Made by a program: the position numbers and the translations under genes
In this document: positions 1-10,685 of the stretch, piece after piece
Numbering within the stretch: the stretch's first letter is position 1
Layout: each line of letters opens with the position of its first letter
The notes under the pieces: model-generated
The model's database searches: none
What the model was told of the DNA's origin: nothing
What the model saw: only the letters and a program-made list of their open reading frames with translations
Source: Schistocephalus solidus
Taxonomy: Eukaryota > Platyhelminthes > Cestoda > Diphyllobothriidea > Diphyllobothriidae
Assembly (NCBI GenBank): GCA_017591395.1
Contig: WEDG01001551.1
Location: forward strand, 1 to 64,000
Length of the DNA: 64,000 nt
Direction of reading: 5' to 3'

Positions 1-430
1 CCCTCATTATTTTTAAATAGATTATCAGTTTGTTTTAATCTTCAATTTACTCTCTGGACCTGTGGTTTTTTGTAGCTGTACTCCATTCATTTTGGTGTCC
101 ACAATATCGCGGATCTTACGGCAGATAGCATACATTGCATTGGTGTTTGTTCTACGAAGCCCAATTGCAATTATTTTGACTAATTTGCTGACTTAAAAAA
201 CAGAGCAAAATTTATTGATCGTTTTTTTAAGAATTTGCATACGTGCATCAAGTCAATATCGCCTGCTGCAGCAGCGTACAAACGCTGAGACGTTTTCAGC
301 GCATGGCTGATGCTACTTTATTAGCATTAGTTTAAACTTCATATAACCATATTCTCATGGTTTCCTTACATATATTTTGCTGTCAACCAAGTTGAAACCA
401 CCGGTAACGTATATATATATATATATATAT
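1..430. other. No gene seen
   Basis: AT-rich sequence ending in an (AT)n tract at about 413-430. No exon, RNA gene or recognisable repeat seen. Confidence 0.4.
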
Positions 431-568
431 CTAAAGAACACATACAGACCCTAGCAGCAGTTTCGACTGGGATCGAGAGTTAATGCGTTTACATATATAT
501 ATGCGCATTAACTCTCGATCCCAGTCGAAACTGCTGCATGTTGTGGGTCTGTAAGTGGTGTTCTTTAG
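431..568. repeat. Foldback hairpin, long inverted repeat
   Basis: Two arms are reverse complements around a short AT-rich loop. The inner arms (about 455-488 and 503-536) match over some 34 bp without a mismatch that I can see. The outer ends also match: CTAAAGAACAC at 431-441 mirrors GTGTTCTTTAG at 558-568. The loop is TA-rich and the unit is flanked on the left by (AT)n, so it may have expanded or inserted at an AT microsatellite. It is a foldback or MITE-like unit of unknown family. Confidence 0.75.
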
Positions 569-760
569 ATCATGTGCTAAGCCCATTTCTTTGAAGTGTA
601 CACTTACACATCTCTGTATGGGAAATGTCAGCACTGAAGTCAATACTTTCGTATGGACGGAAACCCGTGTCTCATGGTGTCTCTGATGATCGGTTCGAAA
701 ATGACTCCGAAACGTCAGGCGAATAAAAGTCCTTGTTCTTGTATTCGCGTATATGCTTGT
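569..760 (+). repeat. Penelope-type terminus with hammerhead-like core
   Basis: CTGATGA (683-689), a short imperfect stem and GAAA (709-712), followed by a GTCAGGCGAATAAA-like tail, resemble 47123-47170, where the same arrangement follows a Penelope-like GIY-YIG fragment. Penelope-like elements are known to carry hammerhead ribozymes in their terminal repeats. Stem II pairs poorly here, so this copy is probably inactive. Confidence 0.45.
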
Positions 761-2162
761 TTTAACTTATGGAGACTGAATTACTACTTATTTTCCACTA
801 CCTTAGTATAGAAGGTTTACAAGTTAACCTTCGCAAAGTGAAAAGCACGAACTCCTCTTTTGTAAATGTAGTTGGCCTTATTTCTGAGTTCACTTATTCA
901 GATTTTCCATTTGGTTCCTTTGCTTGGTTCAAAATATCTTCCCGAGTTCCTTGTTTTTAACAGAAAACAGTTTAAATTTATTGAAACTGCTCGCCTGCAC
1001 ACGTTGAAATACCGAATCGGAATAGATGTGTGCGCTTTCGGGCCCCTTAAGGTCAGGAGGCACTTTGCTAAGATCAACGTCAAAGGTCTTTGTTTCACGC
1101 CGGCAGATATGCTCAAAATTTCGTTAGTCCATTCGCCTGGAAAAGGCTGGTCAATGGACAGTTTATGTGTGTTCTATATGGAAATCTTGATTGCCTTCAT
1201 TCATATCAATATGGAAATTAAATATATATTTTTCTTTCTCTTCGTTTAGTTGTTCTATTTCCTTTCTGTTTCTTGGCCCCTGTGCTTTTGTGTTGTATTT
1301 TCTGCGCACTTTGACTGTAGTGCTTCACTGTCTTGATCATGTGGCCACTTTCCGTATGCTTCTTCCTTCCAGAAACCTGTAATTTTTATGGCCAAGACTG
1401 AAGGTCCGGCAATACCTGACGTTTACCTGTCTGGAGCGTGTATTAGCGGCCTGAGTACTTGCGTGTTTGCTGATCCTCAGTACCATGTAATTCTAACTTC
1501 TGTATGATGTTCAATTTCATAGGAAGGCTTTCTGATTGGCGAATTCAATGGCTCACAAAACCAGGGGATAAGTAAGCCTACCTTAACCCATTCAGATAAA
1601 TCTAGACATTTATGGCATGCTGCCATTTCGCATTTTTGGTCCAGAAAGCTGTCAAGAAATAGAAGAAACGAAGAAGAATTGAAGACGGAGGCCAAGCTGT
1701 ATGATAATATTATTTTGGTTTTTCATTGTTTCTCTGTCTAGGAAATTTTTGGGGTTTACAGATGCCGCGAAAAAATGGGAGATCATAAGATTAGCGTGAA
1801 CGATTTTCTCGCAATTGATCACTTCAATGCACGCCTTTTCTGTCTGATAGAGAAATCATATGGAGATTATAGTATCGTTGAACAAACGCTTTTTCGCTGC
1901 GAGAAAGCTCAGGGTAGGTGGAGCATCCGAAAGATCCCTTTTGGGGTCTGGTCTTTGGCAAACCACGAAACAAAACCCCAAGCTACTGTCAGGCGCATGC
2001 ATGGAGGGCCAGACTTAAAATTGTACGTCTTCCGGACTTGATGTTTGCATTTCATATTTGAATTACGTGAGGAAATTTATCTAGCCGTTGAAGTCCCGAG
2101 CCTGGCGTTTCATGCCAGATTTTTGTTATGTTCTGTCGTATTTATCTTCATAACTTCTAAGT
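761..2162. other. No supported gene
   Basis: Only short unsupported reading frames. A small segment at about 1523-1570 has an AG before it and a GTAAG after it and could be an exon of an unknown gene, but the peptide is not recognisable. Confidence 0.3.
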
Positions 2163-2740
2163 GATCGACGGTTCGACCGTCGTTTCTGACGATGTCCACC
2201 GTGTGTCCCATAGCAGTCTTGGCACAGGAATGGTGACTTGCGCTTGAATTAATTTATGGTTGTAGATTTGCGCAACATCTGCAACACTCTCTTGTCCCTC
2301 GCCCTCCTCGGCCTGGTGTATTGACAGGGTCAAGAATACCGGAGGAGAAATCGTTCGTAATGCTTGACAAAGCTAGCCATTCCGTCTTCGCGTACCACGT
2401 ACATGACTTGGCCCCCATACAGCGCACCCGGATTTCGTACAAAAGAGGTGTGTGACTGGGATCTTTTATACGTGAAAATGCCATAGAGGCTACATTAAAA
2501 ATGAGCCACTGCAGCCCGACTCAGTCGAACGGTCGGCCATTTCACACAAACACACTGGGCTAACTGCTAATTATTAGTTGAATTGTGCGTTCGCAACCTT
2601 CCAAGACACGGCTTTTGGCCCACCGTGATAGGTTTAAGCGTGTCAGATTGTATTGAGGATCATGCGGTTCGATTTCTCTCTTTCCTCTCCTGTGCACCAG
2701 TTGGTTGTCCACGCCGGTTGATCAACTGTTGCTGAGAACG
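2163..2740 (+). repeat. Dispersed repeat, GACGATGTCCACCG family, copy 1
   Basis: Begins with a GTTCGACCGTCG...GACGATGTCCACCGTGTG block, continues through a GTGACTTGCGC...TTTATGGTTGTAGA block and ends near CCTTCCAAGACACGGCTTTTGGCCCACCGT. The same blocks in the same order recur at 41184-41960, and in part at 21100-21320, 33129-33370 and 40747-40850. No coding capacity is visible. In this copy and in the one at 41184-41960 the repeat lies just beyond the 3' end of a minus-strand non-LTR element. Confidence 0.65.
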
Positions 2741-2829
2741 GGTGAAGTTGCTGACGGAGCTAAGCAACCCGTCTAAGCGTGCCCCACACGATCTTACACC
2801 AGGGTTTTACAGAAAGGGGTTGGCTGCTC

Positions 2830-5682
2830 GGATATCACGTGCTTTTATGCCGTAGAAGTCGTATGGAGAACAAGGCTCCTGACAATGGTTCGCCAGTTTC
2901 TGTGCGATTGATTCGCAAGTGCCCGACTAGGCCGATGGGTAATGTGAAGGTGCAGTCGCAAGGAGGACGGGTTGGGATCAATTCCACATTGTTGTTGGTT
3001 TGCTTGGTGGTTATTGGTGTGAAATAGAAGATTTCTTCATCGTTGTCGTTGTCGCAGGGATTTTCAACGGAATTATAGAGGTTGTGGTGATGTGCGAAAA
3101 CGTCAGCGGGGCATTCAGGTGTGTTATCACTAGTGGCAGGGAGTGTACGCTGTATGCGTTGGTGCAGAAGTGACGATGGAGGCGTTTGAAGCGGTAGTAG
3201 GTTGCATTTTTCGGATTGTTTTTGCATTGCGTCCGGAGCTGCCCGACGAGGCCGATCTGTGTAGAATGTTCGCTGACGGCATGGGCATGTTGGAGGGGGT
3301 TAGGGGGTTAACGTTGTGGATTGGATGCGCTGGGCAATTGCGAACGGCTCTTTGTGCTCTGACAGTGGTGATCGGGTTGCTGCTTTAGTTTACACTGCTC
3401 TTCTCCTTGAGTGAGGTAATCCCTGGTGTCTGGGTTGATTTGCATATTCTTGAGAGAAATTTTTAGTTTCTGTACTCCATGTTGAAGAGCATCCATTGTG
3501 TCGTCGCCGTAGAATATCCGCTTGGTTAGGCGCTAGCATTCAATCCTCGATGCGGCTACTCCGTCGTAGTTGAATTTGCCTCACCGTAACGTGAACCCTG
3601 GGAATTGTGTTTCATTACTGGACTTTCATGTCAGTGGGAGTCCTGCCACCTCAGCTTCAGTGTTCTCTGGAGGCAACTGACGTGGAAATGGTTGCGTTTT
3701 CCTGGCTTGTTCGTTGTAGACTGTCCATTTCTCCGCCCCGTAGAACACTGTTGTCAAGACCGTCCTGTACATATTACGTTTCGTCTTGATTCGAAGTCCG
3801 CTGCGGTCCCGAATTGAGGGCTGTAGCTGACCGAAAGCCTGGCTAACTTCGGAGATCCAGGGGGCCACTTCGTCGTTGATCTTGACATTCCTTGAAATTT
3901 TCCTTTCGAGTTTTCCGAAGTTATTGGCTGAATTCAGCTCGGTTCCATTAATGTTGATATGGGGTTCATTGTACTCGGTGTTTGGAGCCGGTCGTTGCAC
4001 AAATACCATCTTATGTCTGCTGATGGTCCTTCCGAATTTAAAGCAACCGGGAGCAAAGAGGTCCTAACTCCGCTACATGTCCTCTTTCGTTGTGGTATTT
4101 AGCGCGCAGTCATCTGCAAACGATGGATCGTGAATGCTCATCTTGTATATCCATGAGAACACTTTAAGCCGTCGAGTGTATCACCAATTTCCGTCGATTC
4201 CGTATTTCATATCAGTTCCCGAAGACTCCTCACGGTAGACTTCCATCGATATGGTGATGAGCACAAGACTGAATAGAGTTGGAGCCAGTACGCAGTCCTT
4301 CTTCACCCAGTTTGTCACCGCGGACGCTTCAGAAGTTGCACTGTTGTCCTTGACGAGATCCGTCATCCCATCATGAAGCTAGCGCATCATTCGCATGAAG
4401 CGCTCCGGATATCCAAATTTCAGTTTTATTTTCAAATTTCCATCCTGGTTGATTTTGTTGAAGGCCTTCCTTAACTCGACAAAGCTGGTGCAGATGTTAG
4501 TCCTCACCTGTGGGCACTTCTTTATATGGCGAATTACTAAGAGCATGTCGAGGGTCTCGCGACTCCTGTGAAATCCACGCAGGCCTTCCGAGAGAATTCC
4601 CTGCTCTAGCTGCGTTTTCAGACTGTTGAGGAGAACGTGAGAGAATATTTGCCTTGCGATGTCGAGTAGCGAGTGGTGTCTGTAATTTTCATGCATGGTC
4701 GATAGTCTCGTCCTCGAAATCTTGAGGAACCTCTTGTTGCCAAATTTCATGGAAGAGTGAGGTCAGCTTGTCCATAGCCGGAAGAGCGTAGGTTTTAACA
4801 GTGGTTGCGAACTTGGCTCCCCAAGGAGGTAGGCGCAGCCTTATGACGTGGGCGTTGGTGCTTTGCGACAGAGAGGTCAGTTGCTCCACGATTTCGTTCC
4901 GGTTAACAAAGGTGACACCAGCATCGGGTCGTTTAGCCTTTAGGGCGACCACTCTATAAGAAGTCGTAGCCGTTATCCACCTCCAGCTGATCCTGTTCGG
5001 CGAATCGGTCTCGCTGACTGCAGCAATGTGCACCTTGTGACGTAAAAGTTCTCAAGCGGCTAGTGCCGTTTTTCTCTCCGACCGGTTGCTCTGCCGATTG
5101 TCTAAAAAATAAAGAGATTCCGGGCTGCCAGCGTGAGTAGTCACTCCAAATGCCTGTGGGGTGGGGCGGAGGCGATAGAGACGATGGTTATTTTTTTAGT
5201 AGTTTACTTTTTTGAACCGCGAGTGTTTCATCTACGACTCATGGTATGCTTGCAGATAACATGGTCCCAGCATTTTTTACGTCACTTCCTATTATCCCTG
5301 TGTAGGACTGCTTAGATATCGCAGTTGGCACCCGGACTCCACTATGGGGTACGGCTTTGTTTATTAGAGAGTGACCAGAGTTAGCCTTGGTCCCTTACGC
5401 GAAATTTCGAAAGTGAGGAGGGATGGGAAGAAGGGCAGAAATTACGGAGACGTGGGAACACTACACCAGCCACACTCCTCTGTTGTAACCCGCCGTTCGA
5501 GGCAGTTACTGGGGTATTGCCGCTGAACAAAGAACATAGCTTTGGGGAGCCATAGATGAGAGTCGGGGGCCAGTTGAGGGTCGCGCTGGGCAGTCACCAC
5601 CTGCACGATGCAAGTGCCGTGAATTGTCACATTCTCCATTCTGTAGCCCCTAATTAAACACCCCTACAACCCAATTCTAGGT
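2830..5682 (-). mobile_element. Broken non-LTR retrotransposon, zinc-finger type, copy 1
   Basis: Read on the minus strand, the order is 5' untranslated part (5682-5040), apurinic-type endonuclease (about 5033-4760), reverse transcriptase (about 4750-4180), the C-terminal part of the polyprotein (4009-3626) and remnants of C2H2-type fingers (about 3496-2835, with GLVGHLRI and RTETGEP motifs). The same order and motifs occur in the fuller copy at 41990-46385. The reading frame is broken repeatedly, so the copy is dead. The 5' end shares an acccctacaaccccaatt-like edge with the other copy. Confidence 0.8.
2835..5033 (-). pseudogene. Remnant endonuclease/reverse-transcriptase polyprotein
   Basis: Frame pieces in order are 5033-4689 (endonuclease N-terminus with the AVSETDSP motif and the KFATTVKTYALP strand), 4750-4379 (RT with LEQGILSEGLRGFHRSR and FVELRKAFNKIN, the degraded form of the [12 protein letters not shown] motif), 4366-4181 ([12 protein letters not shown], the turn before the RT palm), 4009-3626 (after the palm) and 3496-2835 (finger region). 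Frameshifts separate the pieces. The YADD-type catalytic box is not intact. The element normally nicks DNA with the endonuclease and primes reverse transcription at the nick; this copy cannot. Confidence 0.75.
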
Positions 5683-5955
5683 AAAGATGAATCAAGACAG
5701 ACATGCTGTGGTATGTTACTTGTTTTATCAGAATCGCTGCACCGATTACTTTGAAGTTACATTTCTACTTTCGTTTCATTCTGTTTTGAGATGTTGATGG
5801 CCAATGATACTTTTTCTGAAGCCGCAGGCACCTATCTCCGATCCGCAACTTCAAACTAACTCCATTCTATGGTTTCTTCTGCCTTATCACCCTGTGGTTT
5901 CTTCTTGTGTCGGCTTTTAAACTCAAGTTACACTTTACTCTCACTATCATTGTAG

Positions 5956-8361
5956 ATCGACAGATTACATGAGCCATCTTCTTGCTGCGACTAAATCAAT
6001 GATTCAGGGCGCCAATGACAGGCTGGAAGTGAGTCTTTGTCTTGTCTGATATGTATCTCCAACTGCCATCGGTACTTCAGACCGCAGCAGAGGCTTCCTT
6101 ATCAGTTATAGTCATGAGCTCTTTTTTTTGCCTAGACTGCATGCGTTCACTTCGACAGTTTACTCTTATTATAGGATGCCTTTGCCGATTTTTGGAGGGG
6201 TCCAATGAGATGCTGCATCCCTTAAGTCAGAAAATGCCTATGTAAACCTTTCAATAGAACTAGATCTACCTGAGCTGACTGTAGATTTTTAAGAAGCTCT
6301 GTGTATGACGCACAATAGACGACAATGTCACCACGTCATGTCAAACCGCTGCGCACAGTCTCTCTTACGAAGGCTAGTTATACAACTGCGTTTCTGCTCC
6401 TTTTAGCATGGTTGTGTGCGTTGTAAGTAAAATGGCTTATTGATCGAGAGAGGTGTCACTAGTTGGACCATATCGATGAAAAAATAAACTGGCTACCCGA
6501 GGAAGAAATTGGGCGGTGCGATTCCACAGGCCCAACGAATCTGTCTGATAGCATTGGCGGGAAATCCCACCGGATTTACAGTAGATTTGCTATTTCATGA
6601 AATACCCACCGAAATTCTGAAAGTTTTTCCATTCCAAAAAGAGTAATTAGGTATTGTCGCAATATTAATTATCGTGCAGCATAATCAAAAATATTTCAAT
6701 CACGTTAGGCTTTCGGTTTTTGAACGAGCTTCTTTCCAACTGCCTACAAAAACTACACTGTAAAAAAATGACTACTTACCTAGTATGAGTTTTTCTCATT
6801 AGTTTTTAATGTCCTTATGAATTCAAATACCCATTCTAGAAAACGCACACGAATATGTTCTTCCTTGTACTCATTTTGTAGAAAAATTATGTCTTCTTAA
6901 AGATTTCATACCTGAAGAAAGGGTATCCTTCGGTATTAAAAATTATAATCATGAGGTATTTTAAGAGCATAAAATGCCTATTCCTAAAGCATCGTATTTG
7001 TCCATTTATTAATGCTTTCTATAAAGCATGCATTATGATCTACATCCATCGCAAAATTTTATGACCACTATGTGACCTCTTCCTCATTGCTTAGAGGGCT
7101 CTGAATGTATGCAGCATGTAGTTTGGAAAGCCTGAATTCAAGTCGGGTTCAAAATTATTCGCCAATTCAGAATGTTTTTTTTTAACCGAAAGGTACTCTT
7201 TCTTTGAAGGAAACATAATTTGCTACCAAATAAGTATAAGAAAGAATATGTTAGTGCATATTTGCTGTAAAATATCTTTTGAATATATTAGAGCATCGAA
7301 AATTAATGAGGAAAAATCATAGCAAGTAGTCATTTGTTACGGAGTATATTTTTTGTAGGCGGCTAGAAAGAAGCTCGTTCAAAAGCCTGCATGCTGACAT
7401 GATTGAAATATCTGAGGGATTATGCTGCACGATAATGCTACAACTCTGCTTAAGTAATCTTTTCGAAACGAGCGCACATTTATTTTTGTGTTAAGGGCAT
7501 TTGTGCAGTAACATCGCTGCCTTCAAAACACATTTTTTCTATGTTCGATTTCTCTCTTATCAGTTAGTGCCTCATACCTGTGCCTTTTATGCTGCAGGAT
7601 ACTGAGTTCTGCAAATATCTATCTTCAAATACTCCATTACTTATTGTACCTTCTAGTTATGTTTCAACATTCAGCTAATTTACTGCATGTGGAGGTATAG
7701 TACCCTTGTTTATATTGTCTCTCGTCGACTGACAACTGCATTTCATTTAATTTAAAAAATCCGTATTTAGTGCGCACTATGTGGCTATTTTTATATACAT
7801 TGGAATTTCCTATCAACTAGGAGAAAAGCCAAGAGCTCATGGCGAGTGTGGAACAGTGGCAAGCCAAACACCAAAATTTCGGAACTACTTCACTTGAATC
7901 ATGTAAGTGGCCTCGTGTTGTGTTCGAATAGGACATTTGTAGTTCAAAACGTTTTTACTTAGGCGTTTTTTAATTGCATTCAAATGGAGATCTACGGGAA
8001 ATTAATATATCATTCGGTCTCCATCAAGTCATACTTTTTTTATCGAGTGTGATTACATGCTCAGATTGCCAACTTTTCCTGTTGGTATCATTACTGTAGT
8101 AGGTCAGCTTTGTGCCATTTTCAAACTGCCTCTATGTACCAAGAGGAATTATCCCCAGACCTAATCAGTCGCCAGAATCCACATCGATATCTCAATCGTC
8201 ATGATACTGTGGTGGTTTTTCTGAGTATGCTAATTTGTGTAATTCCTGCGCCGTTTTGCCCGATTCTTCGTGTCTCCCTGCCTCCAGTCCTATATAATGC
8301 CAGACCAGAGGTCCATTTCTTACAATCATTTCTTTCAAATGAGAAACTGCGTGGGGTTTGA
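5956..8361 (+). CDS. Coiled-coil, membrane-anchored protein; possible Sec20/BNIP1-like SNARE (3 exons, 5' end missing)
   Basis: Three exons with matching phases: 5956-6028 (ends phase 0 before GTGAGT), 7821-7902 (ends phase 1 before GTAAGT) and 8108-8361 (two bases complete the split codon, then open to TGA). The first two encode a polar, heptad-like helix beginning STDYMSHLLAATKSMI. The third encodes LISRQNPHRYLNRHD followed by a hydrophobic segment of about 20 residues (TVVVFLSMLICVIPAPFC). A SNARE helix followed by LITKYNRREL-like linker and a membrane anchor is the plan of Sec20/BNIP1, a Golgi-to-ER SNARE, and the spacing roughly fits. The segment before the linker is longer than usual, and no N-terminal exons were found upstream, where a retroelement sits. 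The exons are moderately supported; the family name is tentative. Confidence 0.4.
6655..7450. mobile_element. Element with long terminal inverted repeats (MITE-like), copy 1, inside an intron
   Basis: The left end (about 6665-6815) and right end (about 7300-7445) are reverse complements over about 150 bp. Landmarks are ATTATCGTGCAGCATAAT at the edge, TATTTCAATCA, GAACGAGCTTCTTTC and GCCTACAAAAA. The interior has no coding capacity. Related ends occur at 33660, 48370 and 58310. It is best read as a non-autonomous DNA transposon. It lies in the intron between the first two exons of the coiled-coil gene. Confidence 0.7.
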
Positions 8362-9435
8362 GGGCTTTGTCAGGTAGTGGTCGGCGCCTCACGTTCTGTA
8401 ACTATCCCCAGTGCATCTATACATACACATTAGCCTTGGCCTGTTGCCCAAGTGCTGCTTATGCAATCAACCCCTTTGATCAAACTCGCGGAACCCTGCA
8501 GGAATTAGTCGCCGCCATCAATTCCGGCCTAACTGGTCTCCTCTAGTCCTTTGCTTTCTTTTACGCTTGCTGCCAACGAACCTTTACCGATATATTTCTT
8601 TATGATGGCTACCTAGCTGGTGGGAACGACGCTAGCACCGTTTTGAAGGAAGTCAAATCTGTCCCATATTTTGCGCCTCATTCATTGACAACTGTAAACG
8701 GAGGAGCGAGGTCGTCGAGCTTGTACCCAGCACTACTGACGCGCTGAAGCTAGCGGATTACAAGGCTACCAACTGAATGCACAACTGATAGTCCGGCTTC
8801 GCTGACCTTATCGCAATTGATTTTAAGTGAGAGATTCGGTGCCCTCCTCTTTCAGACTGCTGCCTGTGTTTATGGGTAGCAAGACGAGTGTGTGAAACCT
8901 CGGTTCGGATTTATCCACGATAACCTTCGTGCGTCCGTCCATCTGAGATAATGTAGACCCAGTCGCCGTGCAACAGGAGTAAGGTTTACGCTGCGCAAAT
9001 CCATTACACCATAACTTCACACTAGCATCCCACTACTGCGCCGCTCGAAAAACCTGTCAACAATAATTGGGGAACTTACGTGCCCAATTGCTTTACGGTA
9101 TGTTATGTGACCTGGTCGTATAACGCTCACTTGAGGCTGCAATCGATTCTGACTTCCCCAGACCAGTCTCCTCTAGTGTAGTACGGCGTACGAGAAGATC
9201 GTTTTGCAGCAGCGTGCAGTGTATTCACATATATGAGGCACAATATGTGCCAGACATTAGCGACCTAAGTTCGCAAAGGTCTTTTTTGGCCATTTCTCGT
9301 TATGCTGGATCCAACAAAGCTTTCGTGCCTTTTTACAAAGCTACGGGCTGCTTTGTAGCTGGATGAAGGCCAAGTGAGTGAAGCAGTCGTAATATTGTAA
9401 TACACGCTTGCTTGGGTTTTTTACTCCTGGCTATT
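8362..9435. other. No gene seen
   Basis: Mixed sequence with short reading frames only. No conserved motif recognised. Confidence 0.3.
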
Positions 9436-10685
9436 CTATAGGATGGGCTGTCCCACTTCCTTGGATGGAAGCTGTATGCGGATTCCAACTGTTCACATGC
9501 AGGAAAGAGTTCCGGACCTCAGATGCTGCCTCTGATCTTAAAAGTGTCAATTGCTTTTGGATTTTTGAGAATTTGCGAAGACAGGAATATACTACTGACG
9601 TATCGTCCACACCGTCTCTCCGAATGATAAACGAGAATTATGGGAGGGTCCGATTGATAACTTGTCCAAAAAGTGTGGCTCCAGGCGAGTTCTCTTCCTC
9701 GTCATCGGGACCGTCTTGGATGCCATAGAAGGCTAGGTGATTCGACTGCATATTGTTGGTCACACACCCTTTCACATCCGACATCGTAAGGAAACTTATT
9801 CTGTGATCTCCATGACCCCTGCAACTTCCTACCTTCTCCATACCCCTGTTTGATTTTTTTCGTAATTGAGAATACCGGAACTTCAGGATGTGCAGCTCAG
9901 CGTTGGGCTTCTGGCTGTTCCACACTGGCCAATCATTGGCCCAGAATTTGAAAGGCCACTTGCATGTTGTCGCAACTCCTATGTTCTCGAATTAATTAAA
10001 TTTAGCTTTCTCGGCAAAAGACGTCCCCGCAGCGCAAATAGTGTAATATTCATCCTCTACGTTTGGTGTAACTTCGTCTCTTTCTGTTGCTAAACAACGA
10101 CACTGGGGCCTTCGATGGCAGCCTTATTCATCTATGTTGTGTTCGCCGCTGACTTTCCGGGACATGCGGTAATAAATTACGTTTGGAGTAGTACACACTG
10201 CTAAAACGCCTTTTCTTGGAACTGTTGATCTGAGTAAATTCGATTTCCTTTGTAGACTTGTCAAATGCGCCTGCTGTACCCCCTCCGAGAGGAACTAAAC
10301 CATGTATGTTTCAGTTTCCCTTTGGGTTTTTTCTGTGAATTTTCTAGAGGTAAATGATATGTGAAGATGTCAGTACAGCCTTAAGTCACTTCTATCCAAT
10401 AACATACAATACTACAGTTTAAGGGAATTTCTATCTATTTAAAGATTCTGACCTCAAGCACAATGAAAACTACCCAATGTTAGTGTTTCGTTTACTCAGT
10501 GGCATTCACTTCTATGTCCCAATAGGGCTCCGTAAGCTCATTTGACAGGTTATTTCGGCATTCGTTTGCCTCAAAGAAGGAAAGAGAGCGTTCACCGGGA
10601 TGGATGTATTTGTTGCATAACCTTGGCGTGCGATATTCTACCCGGATATCAGGACGAAAGTGATCAGTGGGGTCTAGTAGCGTGA
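9436..10685 (+). repeat. Unnamed large repeat, copy 1
   Basis: Shares a long colinear stretch with 14034-15000, 15715-16690 and 17445-18120. Landmarks in order are GGATTCCAACTG, GAGAATTATGGGAGGGTCCGATTGATAACTTG, CCGTCTTGGATGCC, CCCCTGTTTGATTTTTT, GTGCAGCTCAGCGTTGGGCT and ACCCGGATATCAG. It is the most diverged of the four copies. Similarity stops after GGGTCTAG at about 10680, where the non-LTR element begins. No protein-coding frame is shared among all copies, so it is probably non-coding. Confidence 0.7.

Noticed and set aside
1523..1570. Possible mini-exon encoding EGFLIGEFNGSQNQGI
   Set aside because: Borders look right, but no partner exon or homologue is recognisable.
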